The notes: generated by a model not told the origin, from the letters alone. A stretch of 64,000 nt of DNA from Paramecium sonneborni (GCA_905182985.1 CAJJDN010000016.1:396883-460882); one strand, 5' to 3'. Positions 46,881-61,661 are shown, counted from the first letter of the stretch. Numbers and translations: made by a program.

Positions 46881-48199
46881 TCAAGAATTATGATTTTGTA
46901 GAGGTTTAAATTTCTCTCCTTTAATTAAAGAATTATTTGGTAATGGTAGAGCCTTTTTTGATTTATCTAAAAGTTATGTATCAGTGATTTAAGAATATTA
47001 AACTTTATGTAGAATCATTTTTTTTTCAATTAAATCTAATTCATTATCTGAATCAAAAATAATCCATCTTTCTCTATTACCATTTTTCCATTCTCCTTAT
47101 TTTCTTTATTAACCAGCAATAAAGATTCCTTTTCCATTTTATTTACCTTCAGACCAATATCCAATATATTTTTTACCATCAGGCCTTAAATAATAATTAC
47201 AATTACCATTCAAAAATTCCTTATCCATGTTTTTAATCATCTGCATATTCACCTATATAAACTCTTCCATCACTCCATTAAAATAAACCTATTCCATGCA
47301 TTTTATTATTTAACCATTCTCCACAATATTTTCTACCATCTGGCCAACAATAACGACCAATCCCATTAATTTAATTATTTAAAAATTAACCACAATAAGA
47401 TGCTTTATCTGCCCAAACTAAAATCTTTATTTAAAAATGATTACCAAACTTTCCTTTTCCATGTTTTACTCCATTCTAATATTCTCCTTCATGTTTTGCT
47501 CCATCTGGCCATATTTCTATTCCAAATCCATTTTATTAATCATTATTCCAATTACCTTCATATCTTGCTCCATCAGAATGAATATAAATTCCATAACCCT
47601 TTGATTTATGATCTTCCCAATCCTAATTATTATTATTTAATTTTACTCCATCATATATATCTCCATTAGCATGATACAATCTTCCTTTTCCATTTGCCAT
47701 ATCTTGAATCCAAAAACCTTCATATATTGATCCATCTTTCCATATTTATATACCTTTTCCAAATTTCTTATTACCTGACCATTCTCCTATATAAATTGCT
47801 CCATTATCTAATAAAACAGCATTTCTAAAAAATCTATTTTCATATGTCTCACTTTCATTATCTAAATATCTATATTCTGAAAAAGGAAATGGTGCCATCT
47901 ATTTATTAATTGCTTTTACTATATTATACTTTGCTAAATTTTGATAAATGAGTTAAAGTAAACTATTTTAAAATATTGTTCACTTTAGAATTGTATAATT
48001 AAATTTAAACATAATGATATTTCTTTCTTATTATCCATCCTCTCAATAATGCTTATATTTTTATTATGCATCTTAATAATTTTAACTCTTCATCTTCCAT
48101 AGAATTTGCTTTTCTACTCACTTTTAATTTCTTATCACTTTCGATTTGATTATGGTCAAAATTAACTGTCTTTACACATGCACAATTTGCTTAACCCAT
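46881..48199 (-). CDS. IQ-motif plus MORN-repeat protein with N-myristoylation signal
   Basis: 412 aa with three introns (31, 27 and 22 nt). It begins MGQANCACVK, a likely myristoylation plus palmitoylation signal. An IQ motif ([17 protein letters not shown]) near residue 50 predicts calmodulin binding. At least nine MORN repeats run from about residue 110 to 330, for example [51 protein letters not shown] and [17 protein letters not shown]. The short C-terminal tail is Leu/Lys-rich. MORN repeats bind membranes or organise cytoskeleton. This layout is common in ciliates and suggests a cortical membrane-linked Ca2+ effector (inference). The gene is complete here; its 5' end is also present as a fragment at 49025-49392. 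Confidence 0.88.
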
Positions 48200-48639
48200 A
48201 TGACTGTTAAATAATTAATTTATTATTTTAACTTCATATTTTCTATATTTTATTTTATTTATTCATTCACTTATCGAAAATAACATTTTAAAATCTTGTT
48301 TTAAACCTACTCTTTTATAATTCTCTAAAATTTCAATTTTAATAATAAGATTTTACTTCATATTTCTTTAATACCTTTTATTCATTATATATAATTAATC
48401 TTTATTTTATATATTTTATGTAGATTAAAATGAAATTCATTAATCGATAATTAATCAAGTTTCTCTTACATTTTATTTTCAAAACTAAAGAACACTATCT
48501 AAATTAAGCAATCCATAAATTAAATTTATTTATAATTATGATGATGTCATCTTGAATAAATACTATTGTTTGTTTGTTGTTATCAAAATTCATTTGATTC
48601 AAATATAATAAAATAATTTCTATTTTTATTTAACTATTT
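48200..48639. promoter_or_regulatory. Divergent promoter region of MORN and PI 4-kinase genes
   Basis: 440 bp between divergent start codons, AT-rich, no gene. The same region appears again at 49393-49832 in the duplicate. Confidence 0.4.
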
Positions 48640-48976
48640 ATGCAAAAAAGTGATCAAAATAAAAATTCAGGTTGTTTATGTTTTGGGAAGAAACAAAAGG
48701 GAGAATTTCCAAAGACTTTTAAGAAATCTGGAAAAATTCTAAAAAAATATAAGGATAATAGTTTGGATGTATTAGTTTTACATTTCTTTAGATTTCAGAT
48801 GATGTCATTTTAGAAGTGATGATTAGATTATATATATCTGAGAACAAAGGGAAAGCTATTGAAATGCTTTAAAGATGCCGTATCAATCCAAACTTTGAAT
48901 CTAATCTTATAAGAAATGATTTGGAATATTTTATCCCATAACTAATAAATTTCTTAGTGTTTCATTAATAACTTTC
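48640..48976 (+). pseudogene. 5' fragment of PI 4-kinase beta (assembly duplicate)
   Basis: Same sequence as the 5' end of the gene at 49833-52417, cut by the N gap. Assembly artefact rather than a real pseudogene. Confidence 0.85.
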
Positions 48977-49024
48977 NNNNNNNNNNNNNNNNNNNNNNNN
49001 NNNNNNNNNNNNNNNNNNNNNNNN
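48977..49024. other. Assembly gap (48 N)
   Basis: Run of N between two identical 1145-bp blocks. Confidence 0.99.
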
Positions 49025-49392
49025 ATCTATTTTCATATGTCTCACTTTCATTATCTAAATATCTATATTCTGAAAAAGGAAATGGTGCCATCTATTTATT
49101 AATTGCTTTTACTATATTATACTTTGCTAAATTTTGATAAATGAGTTAAAGTAAACTATTTTAAAATATTGTTCACTTTAGAATTGTATAATTAAATTTA
49201 AACATAATGATATTTCTTTCTTATTATCCATCCTCTCAATAATGCTTATATTTTTATTATGCATCTTAATAATTTTAACTCTTCATCTTCCATAGAATTT
49301 GCTTTTCTACTCACTTTTAATTTCTTATCACTTTCGATTTGATTATGGTCAAAATTAACTGTCTTTACACATGCACAATTTGCTTAACCCAT
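49025..49392 (-). pseudogene. 5' fragment of IQ/MORN gene (assembly duplicate)
   Basis: Same as the first part of the gene at 46881-48199, cut by the N gap. Assembly artefact. Confidence 0.85.
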
Positions 49393-49832
49393 ATGACTGT
49401 TAAATAATTAATTTATTATTTTAACTTCATATTTTCTATATTTTATTTTATTTATTCATTCACTTATCGAAAATAACATTTTAAAATCTTGTTTTAAACC
49501 TACTCTTTTATAATTCTCTAAAATTTCAATTTTAATAATAAGATTTTACTTCATATTTCTTTAATACCTTTTATTCATTATATATAATTAATCTTTATTT
49601 TATATATTTTATGTAGATTAAAATGAAATTCATTAATCGATAATTAATCAAGTTTCTCTTACATTTTATTTTCAAAACTAAAGAACACTATCTAAATTAA
49701 GCAATCCATAAATTAAATTTATTTATAATTATGATGATGTCATCTTGAATAAATACTATTGTTTGTTTGTTGTTATCAAAATTCATTTGATTCAAATATA
49801 ATAAAATAATTTCTATTTTTATTTAACTATTT

Positions 49833-52417
<2,585 letters not shown>

Positions 52418-52455
52418 AATTATTTGAAGCCAAATTTTGCTAATATTTATTTGTA

Positions 52456-53054
52456 TCATAACAAATTATTATTTACATAATATTCATAAAAATAACTACG
52501 AAGCCATTACTCAAAATTTTGAGATTTATTTAATCCTTCTTTAATTTAATTCATTGTTTAATCCATAGATTATGCTTTTTTATTATCTATAAACAATAAA
52601 TCATTTGTTATTTATTAAAATACTAAACGAGTATTTCCAATTGTGATACTATATATGGATTTGTTCATTAATATGCCTTAATGTAATAAAGCTATCATGA
52701 TTCCATTACATAAAGTAGAAAAAATCTAAAGAAATTAATAATGATAAATACATTAATTGTATTAATTTAAATTATGCAAGATACCCTTATTTATTATTAT
52801 GGATATTCTTGCAAATTTAGAGCTTATTCAAAAATGCATTTCAATTATTATTCTAAAGATTTGTCTTACTCAAATTTGATTTGTATATCAAGAATAGCCT
52901 CTAAATAAATTTTTCTTATACATTAATTGGCTTTTTATGATCCAATTTAATAAGGACCATGTATAGATATTAATACACAATTATCATCCTATTAAAACCT
53001 AATTTAAGTGTTTGATTTTATTTGTTTCAAAATTTCTACACTCAACTTTTCCAT
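52456..53054 (-). CDS. Small PP2C-like protein, probably catalytically dead
   Basis: 190 aa after one 26-nt intron. DDNCVLISIHGPYQIGSQKA occupies the place of the 'VYDGHGGxxxA' metal motif of PP2C phosphatases, and SIYSITIGNTRLVF resembles the later 'ANVGDSRAVL' motif. In both, the metal-binding aspartates are replaced (DG by SI, D by N), and the C-terminal DNxT-type motif is absent. If the fold is PP2C, it is a pseudophosphatase. The protein is also shorter than a full PP2C domain (about 250 aa). It lies 79 bp downstream of the arrestin-like gene on the same strand. The assignment rests on two weak motifs. Confidence 0.4.
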
Positions 53055-53133
53055 AATTAATAATTTAATAAATTATTTCTATTATAATATAATTAAGTTA
53101 GACATCAATTTTATATGAAATATTTTCATCAAT

Positions 53134-54421
53134 TCATTTAATATGTAAAACCTAAGTTAATTGAGCAACTCTTGTTTCTTTATTATTTAAAAATTCTTAA
53201 TCTTTAATTAAGTTAGTTCGCTTTTCAGAAACTAATTCTTATTTTACATTCATTAATTTATTTTTTCTTTCTATATTTTTTATTTCTGTCTTGCTCTCTA
53301 ATTCTGGTTCAATATTGTCACTATTATCTCTAAAATAATTCATGTATGGAAGTATGAATTCAACATTATCAACTCCTGATCCTAAACATTACTCTTTTAA
53401 TTAAGAATATTTTTACATTCAAAAATCAATTATAAAACTATTATATATCTACAACCAATTCTTTCAGAAACTGATTAATAAGGCAAATTTAACTGTTTAG
53501 TAATTGTAAAATTCATTTATCCCTAATAAACAAATTAATCTATTTTTTATAAATTCTCTTCACATAATAATATTTTTGGCATTCCTTATAATATTTTTTC
53601 TTTTATTATAAATTCCAAATAAAATAATATTTTAGCTGACTTAATCTATAAATGCCCAAAAGTATTATCAACATCAGCTTTAACAAATAAATTATCATTA
53701 TTAAAGTATATGCATTTATCAGCCTCAAATGATGCAAAAACTAACTAAATTTGAATAGAATTATTACTCCTTTTTTTTATCTTAACCATTTATAGGTAGT
53801 TATTGCTTCTATTTTCTGATTTTTATCTTCATCAACTTGACCCTAAAAATTTTTAAGTTTATTCTTTTTTCCTTCTTCTTTTAATTCATCAGTGTCAATA
53901 TAAAATAAGACTCTTTATCTACACTATTCAAGAATTGTCTTTCTCTTAGAATTTTTACAAAGCAATTCAGCTTCTAAGATATATTCTCGAGAACATTTAA
54001 AATCAGAACCATTTTAGTAATCAAGAGATGGTATTTAAACTTCTGGATTCCAATCAAACTCAACAAACCAATATTCATCAAGTTCGTTAATACTATAGTT
54101 ATAAATATATGTTACATTGCATTTTTAAACAAGTTTATTGTTTTATGAAAGAACTAGTGATCCTTAATATTATACTTATAGACACTATTATCTCTTTCTT
54201 TGAAATGATAGTAAGCATTTTCAATACCATAAATCTTATTAGGATTACTTATATACCTTTAAGTTTAAATCAAAATTGCCTAACATAAATTGTGGAACTT
54301 TAAAGTGAACTTTACCTGATATATTTTAGTTTAATAATATCTTAGTTGAATTTAACTCTAAATAAACTTTTAATCTCTCTTATTCTTCTTATATTTGATT
54401 TTTTTATATTAAATTACCCAT
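53134..54421 (-). CDS. Arrestin-like protein with N-myristoylation-type start
   Basis: 398 aa after four introns (22, 23, 23 and 23 nt). It starts MGNLIQKNQIQEE, a possible myristoylation signal. The beta-rich N-terminal domain contains LKIYGIENAYYHFKERDNSV and YKYNIKDHQFFHKTINLF, which follow the arrestin-domain pattern (VKIxGxExxxxxxxxxxxxY...). The second half includes DNLFVKADVDNTFGHLQIK, VYQGQMNFTITKQLNLPYQS and NVEFILPYMNYFRD. The C-terminal tail is charged. Arrestin-fold adaptors link membrane receptors to ubiquitin ligases or retromer (family knowledge). Assignment is by pattern, not strong identity. Confidence 0.6.
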
Positions 54422-55221
54422 TATTAATAATAATAAAATTATAGAAAATAATCATTTATTCTATCTTCAAATGTAATTAGATTGTAACATTTTTTTTATT
54501 CTTAATTAGTTTACTACTAATATTTGAGTTCAAAAGTTATATTTAACTAGATTTTACTTAATTAGTTTTTATTCAAACAATCAATATTGATATTTCTCTA
54601 TTTATTCTTTGTTCTCAATATTACTATAAGAGAAACTAAAACAGAAAATAGAAAGACAACATAAAATTAAATAGAGATACGTTGTTGATCAGATCTTAAA
54701 GAAAATATTTTGATTTATATTTCTATTCATATTCTTAATAATTCTCTTATTAACTTAATCATTTATTTATATAAAGAAGTTTTGATTAAAGTGATCAATA
54801 TTTATTGAAATTACTTATAATTTTAGTTAACTTTAATTTAAGGATTAAATTCTAATCAAGAAGTTGATTACGCGTTAAAGGGATTGCTTTGCATATTCAT
54901 ATATTCTAATTATTTTTAACATATTAAAATTATTTTTCACTTCAAAATATCTATATATATTTTGATATATTATGGTACAAGAAATCTTTAAAAAAGAAAA
55001 AATGAATAAGAATGTCTATTATTTTAAAACTAATTTCTTTAATAATTTTCTTTATTTGTAAATCTTTTTGCAAATCATTGTTTTGGTTATATGAAAGTAA
55101 ATTAACTGGATTGTAAAATGAAAAATTCATATATAAATTAGAATAAAAAGTTAAAATGAGACTTAAAATAGTTTTAGTTATTTCTTTATGAGAAATTTAG
55201 AAATTAATATTATATATAAAA
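54422..55221. other. Intergenic, 800 bp
   Basis: Region between divergent genes. Mostly AT-rich with one less AT-rich stretch near 54865-54895. No frame or structure that I can support. Confidence 0.4.
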
Positions 55222-55954
55222 ATGGATTACTAGAATACATTAATTGTTCCAATCGATATTTTGGGTGAAATATCAAAAGAAACATTTTAGAAGTATTTAT
55301 CTATAATATGTAGGGTGATTATGAGAAATATTATTTCTGGATCAACATAAGAATTTGATATTAATAATGGTGTTGTATTTAAAAAATCGATTCTTAATTA
55401 ATTAGATTAGTCAATGTGTAAAGATATAGGTTGGACTTATGACAAAGATGAAATTCTGAGTTTAATTTATCCTACGTATTTAAAGAATTTATTATAGAAA
55501 ACTTAATATTAAAAGTATGATAATGTTAATGGTTGTAAATTTATAAAATGATGGAATTTATGAAAAGGTTGATAGTTAAAGAGAATTAATAAGAGGAGAA
55601 AAATATTAGGTTGGATTACCTGCAGGAGTCAATAAATAGATAATTTAAATATAATAAGATGAAATAATCATAAATTCTCAATCTTTTGTTATAAAAGAAG
55701 GAATGCAAATTCTTTTTGTTAAAAAAATCTAAGACAATACATTTTAATAAATATAAATGATAAATCCAAATGATTGTTCATCTCGCAAACATGCTCATAT
55801 TAAAGTTTAGAATGGAAGAGTATTTTTGTACGATGGGTATGATAACTAAGTTTCTAAGAATGGTGTGTGGATTTTAGTTCGACATTAGAAATTTTCAAAT
55901 CTAAATTAATATTGTTTTCAAGATTTTAGATTAGCTATAAAACTGAAGTATTGA
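55222..55954 (+). CDS. FHA-like domain protein, 229 aa
   Basis: The N-terminal 100 residues are helical (MDYQNTLIVPIDILGEISKE). The C-terminal part reads GEKYQVGLPAGVNKQI, INPNDCSSRKHAHIKVQNG and RVFLYDGYDNQVSKNGVWI. That is the order of forkhead-associated (FHA) motifs: S-R-x-H, then a glycine-containing turn and a N-G-x-x-V/I end. FHA domains bind phosphothreonine (family knowledge). Joining the two halves needs a 43-nt intron, which is long for this genome, so the junction is uncertain although it restores a multiple of three. Confidence 0.6.
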
Positions 55955-56003
55955 TGTATAAATTATTAATAATTGTTTTTTAAAGATTATATTTATTTAA
56001 TTG

Positions 56004-57062
56004 ATGGATAAAAAATATACAAAAATGCAATATGAAATTTATGAAGAATTTAAATCAAAAGTACAAGTCGGAGACTTTATATTAACATAAACTGATAGTT
56101 TTCTTTATTCACTTGCTAGATCAGTATTAAAAATTGAATATGATCATTTATTGGTATTAATAAAGGATGATCAACTATTACATATTGGTTGGCCTAAAAT
56201 AAGGATAATAAATCCGCTTTAAATATTGAGTTAATCATCTTAATATATTATATTTAGACCACAATATTAATAAGGAGAACTTCAAAAATTTATCATGTAT
56301 CTTCAAACTAGTTTAAGTGCAGACTATGATTATTAAAAACTACTAAAAGGTATGCTTAAAAAGTTGGTTAATAAAATACCTACAGACCCAATACCATTTT
56401 AACCTAATCTAAGAACTTCTAGAGTTTGCACAGATTTAATCTTCTATTGGTTAGAAGCTAGTAGTGCTCAATTTAGAGAATTATTACCGAACTACTTAGG
56501 ATATTTGGATTATCCATTAATTGGTTCATTCACACCTGATGATATTAATACTCTAGCAAAAATGAATGTATTTTTTAAAATCATTCATCAAAAAAAAATC
56601 TAAAATCCAAAAAATACATTCGAAAATTTAGGGATAGATTATAAAAATAAAAGTTTTACTCATTAATTTCTTGATGAAATTACTTCTCTAAAATAACTTA
56701 AAAAGATTATTAAATTGATCCCATACCCTCAAAGTTTTATAGAGTTATCACAATCAATTATTTTTATATTTTAGCTTTATAACCTCTATAATATGCCAAA
56801 AAAGTAAATAGTAAGAAATTTAGTTAAATTTGTATTGAAAAGATATTCAAAAGATGAATTAGATGAAAAAAACTTAAAAAATATTGTCAATAAAGTTATG
56901 GTTTTTGTAGATATAACGACTCTTTTGGTCTAACCTTTTTCATTGAGAAATTACATAAAATTAATTAAGGGTTTAGTTTATTTTGCTTTTCCTCAGAACA
57001 AATTTATTGAAGATTTGATTTTTTAAAAGATTTTTAGTTTAGTTTATAAATCAAAGTTGTGA
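56004..57062 (+). CDS. YiiX/NlpC-P60-like cysteine hydrolase with helical C terminus
   Basis: Single intronless frame of 352 aa. Residues about 20-165 resemble the permuted papain-fold YiiX/YebB family. VGDFILTQTDSFLYSLARS opens the domain, KIEYDHLLVLIKDDQLLHIG carries the candidate catalytic His48, and SRVCTDLIFYWLEA carries the candidate Cys142. In the bacterial family the first His and the later Cys form the active pair. The C-terminal half (about 180 residues) is helical without a recognised domain. It is 49 bp downstream of the FHA-like gene on the same strand. Substrate unknown; peptides, lipids or acyl groups are possibilities (inference). Confidence 0.65.
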
Positions 57063-57388
57063 TTAAATTCTTAATGTTAAAAATAAATAATTTAATACTT
57101 TATAATTTTATATATAAGGAATTCAAAATTCATTCTTTAAGTTATTTCTATAAATATATATTTGATTAAGTATTTTATAATAATTATATTAAATAAATTA
57201 AAAAAAATAAATATGAAATTTTTTATTCAAAAGAAAATATTATGATGATTTAATAAAGTTATTGATTAATTAACAATTGTATTTATTAAGTTTACTATAT
57301 TTAAGAATATGCTTCTGAAAATTTCTTTATTAAATCTATAAATTTAGAATATTTTTACAATTTTTAATAAAATATTATCAATTCTAAG
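57063..57388. other. Convergent intergenic spacer, 326 bp
   Basis: AT-rich spacer between converging stops. Nothing seen. Confidence 0.4.
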
Positions 57389-58729
57389 TCATATATCTTT
57401 AATAAATTTGAAATTTTCTGGTTCCTTAAGTGCTCTGAGTAGATTAAATCTATATTTCAAATGCCATTGTGTATTTGAAATTCTAGAATTATAAACATAA
57501 GAGACAGCCTGAGTTTTTAAAAATTATTAACTTTGATATTAAAATTAAATTACCTTATAATTCTAAAGACTCTATTAAACTCTGCATTTTTTCCTCCATC
57601 TACCCATAAATCTCTAAGCTATTTGATATTAGTCATTTGGTTTTTTTTATTTTTTAAGAAATTAACAAAATCAACATATCTTTATTTGGACATCATTTTT
57701 TAAACTAACTCTGGATTGTTAAAAATGTATGATATGATTGCTTTTGAGTAGTTTTTAGTAATATTTTTAGTATCATTAACTTTAGATGTCTTTTTCTTTC
57801 TACTGATTCTAAAGGATTCAGAACTATCACTTGTATGCTTATGTCGCTTGCCTCTTAAATTATTCTTTTTTTTAACTTTTTATGAGGTACTGCTTTTCTC
57901 AATGTTGACTACTTCTTCACTCTACATAGAATCTTCTTTAAAGAATTTGAGCTGTTCTTTTTAAAAGTGCTTTTTTCCTTTTATAGATTAAACATGTTTC
58001 TACTGCGCAGGTTCAATAGGAAGAAGTTAAGAGGCTAAAGGCGATACTTATAATTGTTAAACATTAACAGATTGCTTTATCTGAGATTACTAAGTATCTA
58101 TGGGCTTTTGTAACCACAATTTACTATCTTAAGAATTATTCAATAGACATTTATTTTGACTATTCATAATATTGCACATCTCTTATCCATCATTAGAAAA
58201 TTAAATATCTAAAGGCTACCAAAATAAATTAATACAATAAGGATTGGGTGAACAAGGTTAATCAGTAGACTAATAAAACAGAATTTTTTGAAAAGAAGTT
58301 TAAACACCTGTAAAAGGTTTTAATAATCGGAATGGATCTAAAGACACATCAACAGAGCATAGATCTTATTTACTACCGTTTTGGAGTAACATCGATTTTG
58401 AGGCTCTTATAAAACCATCTGACATGTTAATTTAAATAATTTTATCAATATCTAATGATAGTGCAAGTATAATTATTAATTCAGGCTTTTCCATAAACTT
58501 CAATAAAAACCTATAATGGAATTCTCCTTAACATTTTTTAAACTTGCTTTTTAAACTCAGATGGAATATTTTTCTTAATAATATAAAATGTTTTTAACTC
58601 AAATAGATTATTTCATTATTTCTTAAATACTTAGTATTTTATATCCTCTCTATCCTTCGATAATCTTTCTCAAGGCTTTTTTTCTCAAGTCTTACAAATA
58701 TTCATTTCAAAAGCTTTATTTAATAACAT
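57389..58729 (-). CDS. Uncharacterised protein, 410 aa
   Basis: Four introns (27, 33, 25 and 23 nt) give a continuous frame from ATG 58729 (MLLNKAFEMNIQRL) to TGA 57389-57391. The N-terminal 70 residues are basic and helical (KKNIPSEFKKQVQKMLRRIP). The middle is Ser/Gln/Pro-rich and disordered with a Lys-rich patch (KKKNNLRGKRHKHTSDSSES). The last 120 residues look like a small helical domain: YSKAIISYIFNNPELVQKMM, QLRDLWVDGGKNAEFNRVF, HLKYRFNLLRALKEP. The basic patch suggests a nuclear protein. No family recognised. Confidence 0.65.
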
Positions 58730-59056
58730 TTTAATAGAAACTTTTTTAATCACTAAAATTTAATCTCTACATTCTGATTTTATTAAAAATATTCTAAATA
58801 TATAGAAATACAATATAATCAAAAATTTATTATCAATTCTATTTCTATTAATTAATTTTTATTACTTCAAAATGTGGTTTATTAAAACTACTTCCTCTTT
58901 TCGATTCCTTTATTTAAATAGGATTTATATTTGAATAATGTTCTCTATTTTAAATTTAGTTTGGGGAATTTAAAAAAAATTATTTTAGTTAAGTTTTTTT
59001 ATCTTGTGACATCGAAATTAACAACCTATTAATAAATTTGAATTTAAACTAAAAAC
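58730..59056. other. Intergenic, 327 bp, divergent promoter region
   Basis: AT-rich sequence between divergent starts. The last 173 bp lie within the duplicated block. Nothing else recognised. Confidence 0.4.
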
Positions 59057-60082
59057 ATGCTTAAAATTTAAAGATCAAAAAGCTGTGATGCTATTCTAAT
59101 TACTTTGAAAAATCTTGATAAAGGAGATAATTAATCATAATTATCTTTTAGAGTCTACGATAATTCAACAGTGTTAGACCTTATAATTCATATTCAAAAA
59201 AGTCAATAAGCAGAAAGTGAAATATAATTATATTTCGAACAAAATATCTAATTTATGGGAGATATGAATTAATATATTGTAGATATTATAAAAAGAACAA
59301 AAAATCGTAGCATTGGATATCGAATATTTTAATAGAACTGCTAATCAAAATCGGAGCATATAAAAATACATTAAAAAGGCCATTCTGATATTCAATAAGA
59401 AAAAAGAATTATGGCTACTTAAATTCCCATTTCAGAATACTATAATGAAAATATTAATAATCAATCATAAAATAAGGTTTACTAAAATTAAATTAAAAAT
59501 AAAGAAAATTATTCTGAATATTATGAACAAAAATTCTCATAAGCTAAAGATGATGAGGAACAACTTAAATTATTAAAAACAAATATTCCTTAATACTCCC
59601 AGTAATTCTAATAAACTATTATGAATTAAGATTAACAAAACAAATACCCTATCAATCAATACTAGTAAATAAAAGATGGATAAAACATGTATATCATTAG
59701 TATTATTTAGGTGCCAATAAAAAGTCTATAAAGAGCTAGAGCTTGAAAATTTGTAATTAAAATAAAAAAACCAAAGTTTAGAACTTATTTTTAAGTAGTT
59801 GTAAGAAGAAAACAGGAAATTAAAAAATGAAAATCTTATTTTAAAAAATATACAGAACACTTAGTAATCAAAAGAAATTTCTCCATAATCTTAAAGAATT
59901 TAAGACAATAGATTGTCTTAATCTATTTTCTTCACAAATAGTTGTAAACATTAGATAAAAGAACAAAATTTAGAAGAAATCTTGTAATAAGCAATTTACA
60001 ATAAATAAATAGCAAAATGCCCTCAATGCAAAAAAAAAATCAGCAATAAATTATGCAGGTAAATATAACCTTTAGGTTAATA
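58884..60082 (+). repeat. Gap-flanking direct duplicate, copy A (1199 bp)
   Basis: Repeated at 60084-61282 (offset 1200), with no difference noticed by eye; one N (60083) between the copies. Unmerged contig ends are the simplest explanation. Confidence 0.95.
59057..60082 (+). pseudogene. Truncated duplicate of the gene at 60257-61541 (assembly fragment)
   Basis: Same coding sequence as the complete gene, cut at the N (60083), so the zinc-binding C terminus is lost. Assembly artefact. Confidence 0.85.
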
Positions 60083-60083
60083 N
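60083..60083. other. Assembly gap (one N)
   Basis: Single N between the two copies of a 1199-bp block. Confidence 0.99.
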
Positions 60084-61282
60084 AAAACTACTTCCTCTTT
60101 TCGATTCCTTTATTTAAATAGGATTTATATTTGAATAATGTTCTCTATTTTAAATTTAGTTTGGGGAATTTAAAAAAAATTATTTTAGTTAAGTTTTTTT
60201 ATCTTGTGACATCGAAATTAACAACCTATTAATAAATTTGAATTTAAACTAAAAACATGCTTAAAATTTAAAGATCAAAAAGCTGTGATGCTATTCTAAT
60301 TACTTTGAAAAATCTTGATAAAGGAGATAATTAATCATAATTATCTTTTAGAGTCTACGATAATTCAACAGTGTTAGACCTTATAATTCATATTCAAAAA
60401 AGTCAATAAGCAGAAAGTGAAATATAATTATATTTCGAACAAAATATCTAATTTATGGGAGATATGAATTAATATATTGTAGATATTATAAAAAGAACAA
60501 AAAATCGTAGCATTGGATATCGAATATTTTAATAGAACTGCTAATCAAAATCGGAGCATATAAAAATACATTAAAAAGGCCATTCTGATATTCAATAAGA
60601 AAAAAGAATTATGGCTACTTAAATTCCCATTTCAGAATACTATAATGAAAATATTAATAATCAATCATAAAATAAGGTTTACTAAAATTAAATTAAAAAT
60701 AAAGAAAATTATTCTGAATATTATGAACAAAAATTCTCATAAGCTAAAGATGATGAGGAACAACTTAAATTATTAAAAACAAATATTCCTTAATACTCCC
60801 AGTAATTCTAATAAACTATTATGAATTAAGATTAACAAAACAAATACCCTATCAATCAATACTAGTAAATAAAAGATGGATAAAACATGTATATCATTAG
60901 TATTATTTAGGTGCCAATAAAAAGTCTATAAAGAGCTAGAGCTTGAAAATTTGTAATTAAAATAAAAAAACCAAAGTTTAGAACTTATTTTTAAGTAGTT
61001 GTAAGAAGAAAACAGGAAATTAAAAAATGAAAATCTTATTTTAAAAAATATACAGAACACTTAGTAATCAAAAGAAATTTCTCCATAATCTTAAAGAATT
61101 TAAGACAATAGATTGTCTTAATCTATTTTCTTCACAAATAGTTGTAAACATTAGATAAAAGAACAAAATTTAGAAGAAATCTTGTAATAAGCAATTTACA
61201 ATAAATAAATAGCAAAATGCCCTCAATGCAAAAAAAAAATCAGCAATAAATTATGCAGGTAAATATAACCTTTAGGTTAATA
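60084..61282 (+). repeat. Gap-flanking direct duplicate, copy B (1199 bp)
   Basis: Second copy of 58884-60082, continuous with downstream unique sequence. Confidence 0.95.
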
Positions 61283-61541
61283 ATATCTTGAAATGAAGAA
61301 TTAATTAGATTCTTTAAAATTAATTTCTGAAATACAAAAAAAATTAGAATCAGCGTTCAATTTAAAATTAATTGAATGCTCAAATTAATTTTGTAATTTT
61401 GTATGTATTTGGTAATAAAAATCGTAGATTTAAACACAGTAAGGATTTTTTTGTATGAATTGTTTGTAAAATAGTGTGGAAAATCCATAATTAAAATAAA
61501 AAGCTTTTTCTACCCAGGTAGGCAGAAAAGGAACTAAATGA
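60257..61541 (+). CDS. Coiled-coil protein with C-terminal Cys-rich (zinc-binding) module, 420 aa
   Basis: One 22-nt intron. The N-terminal 110 residues look globular and ubiquitin-like in pattern (SFRVYDNSTVLDLIIHIQKS). A long Gln/Asn/Tyr-rich region and a coiled coil follow (VYKELELENLQLKQKNQSLE). The C-terminal Cys pairs are AKCPQCKKKISNKLCRQ, LIECSNQFCNFVCIW and FFCMNCLQ. Nine or so Cys in CxxC spacing suggest one or two zinc sites like a RING or IBR-type finger, but no standard His is present. A role in ubiquitin transfer is possible, not shown. The complete copy lies here because the block at 59057 is cut by the gap. Confidence 0.65.
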
Positions 61542-61661
61542 TATATTAATTATAATTAAATCTATTACATTTTTAAAGTATATCTGCCGTATTTTTGTAC
61601 AAACAAATTATATATTATAGACCAAAAAGAAATAATTTTTATATTTATTAAATTAACGAAC

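Larger units (their letters stand above)
47832..48976 (+). repeat. Gap-flanking direct duplicate, copy A (1145 bp)
   Basis: Repeated at 49025-50169 (offset 1193), with no difference noticed by eye, on the other side of a 48-N gap. It contains the start of the MORN gene and the start of the PI 4-kinase gene with their shared promoter. Confidence 0.95.

Noticed and set aside
47400..47669. Plus-strand Leu/His-rich frame
   Set aside because: Shadow of the MORN repeats on the minus strand; the repeated His/Leu pattern is the reverse of the Gly/Trp repeats.
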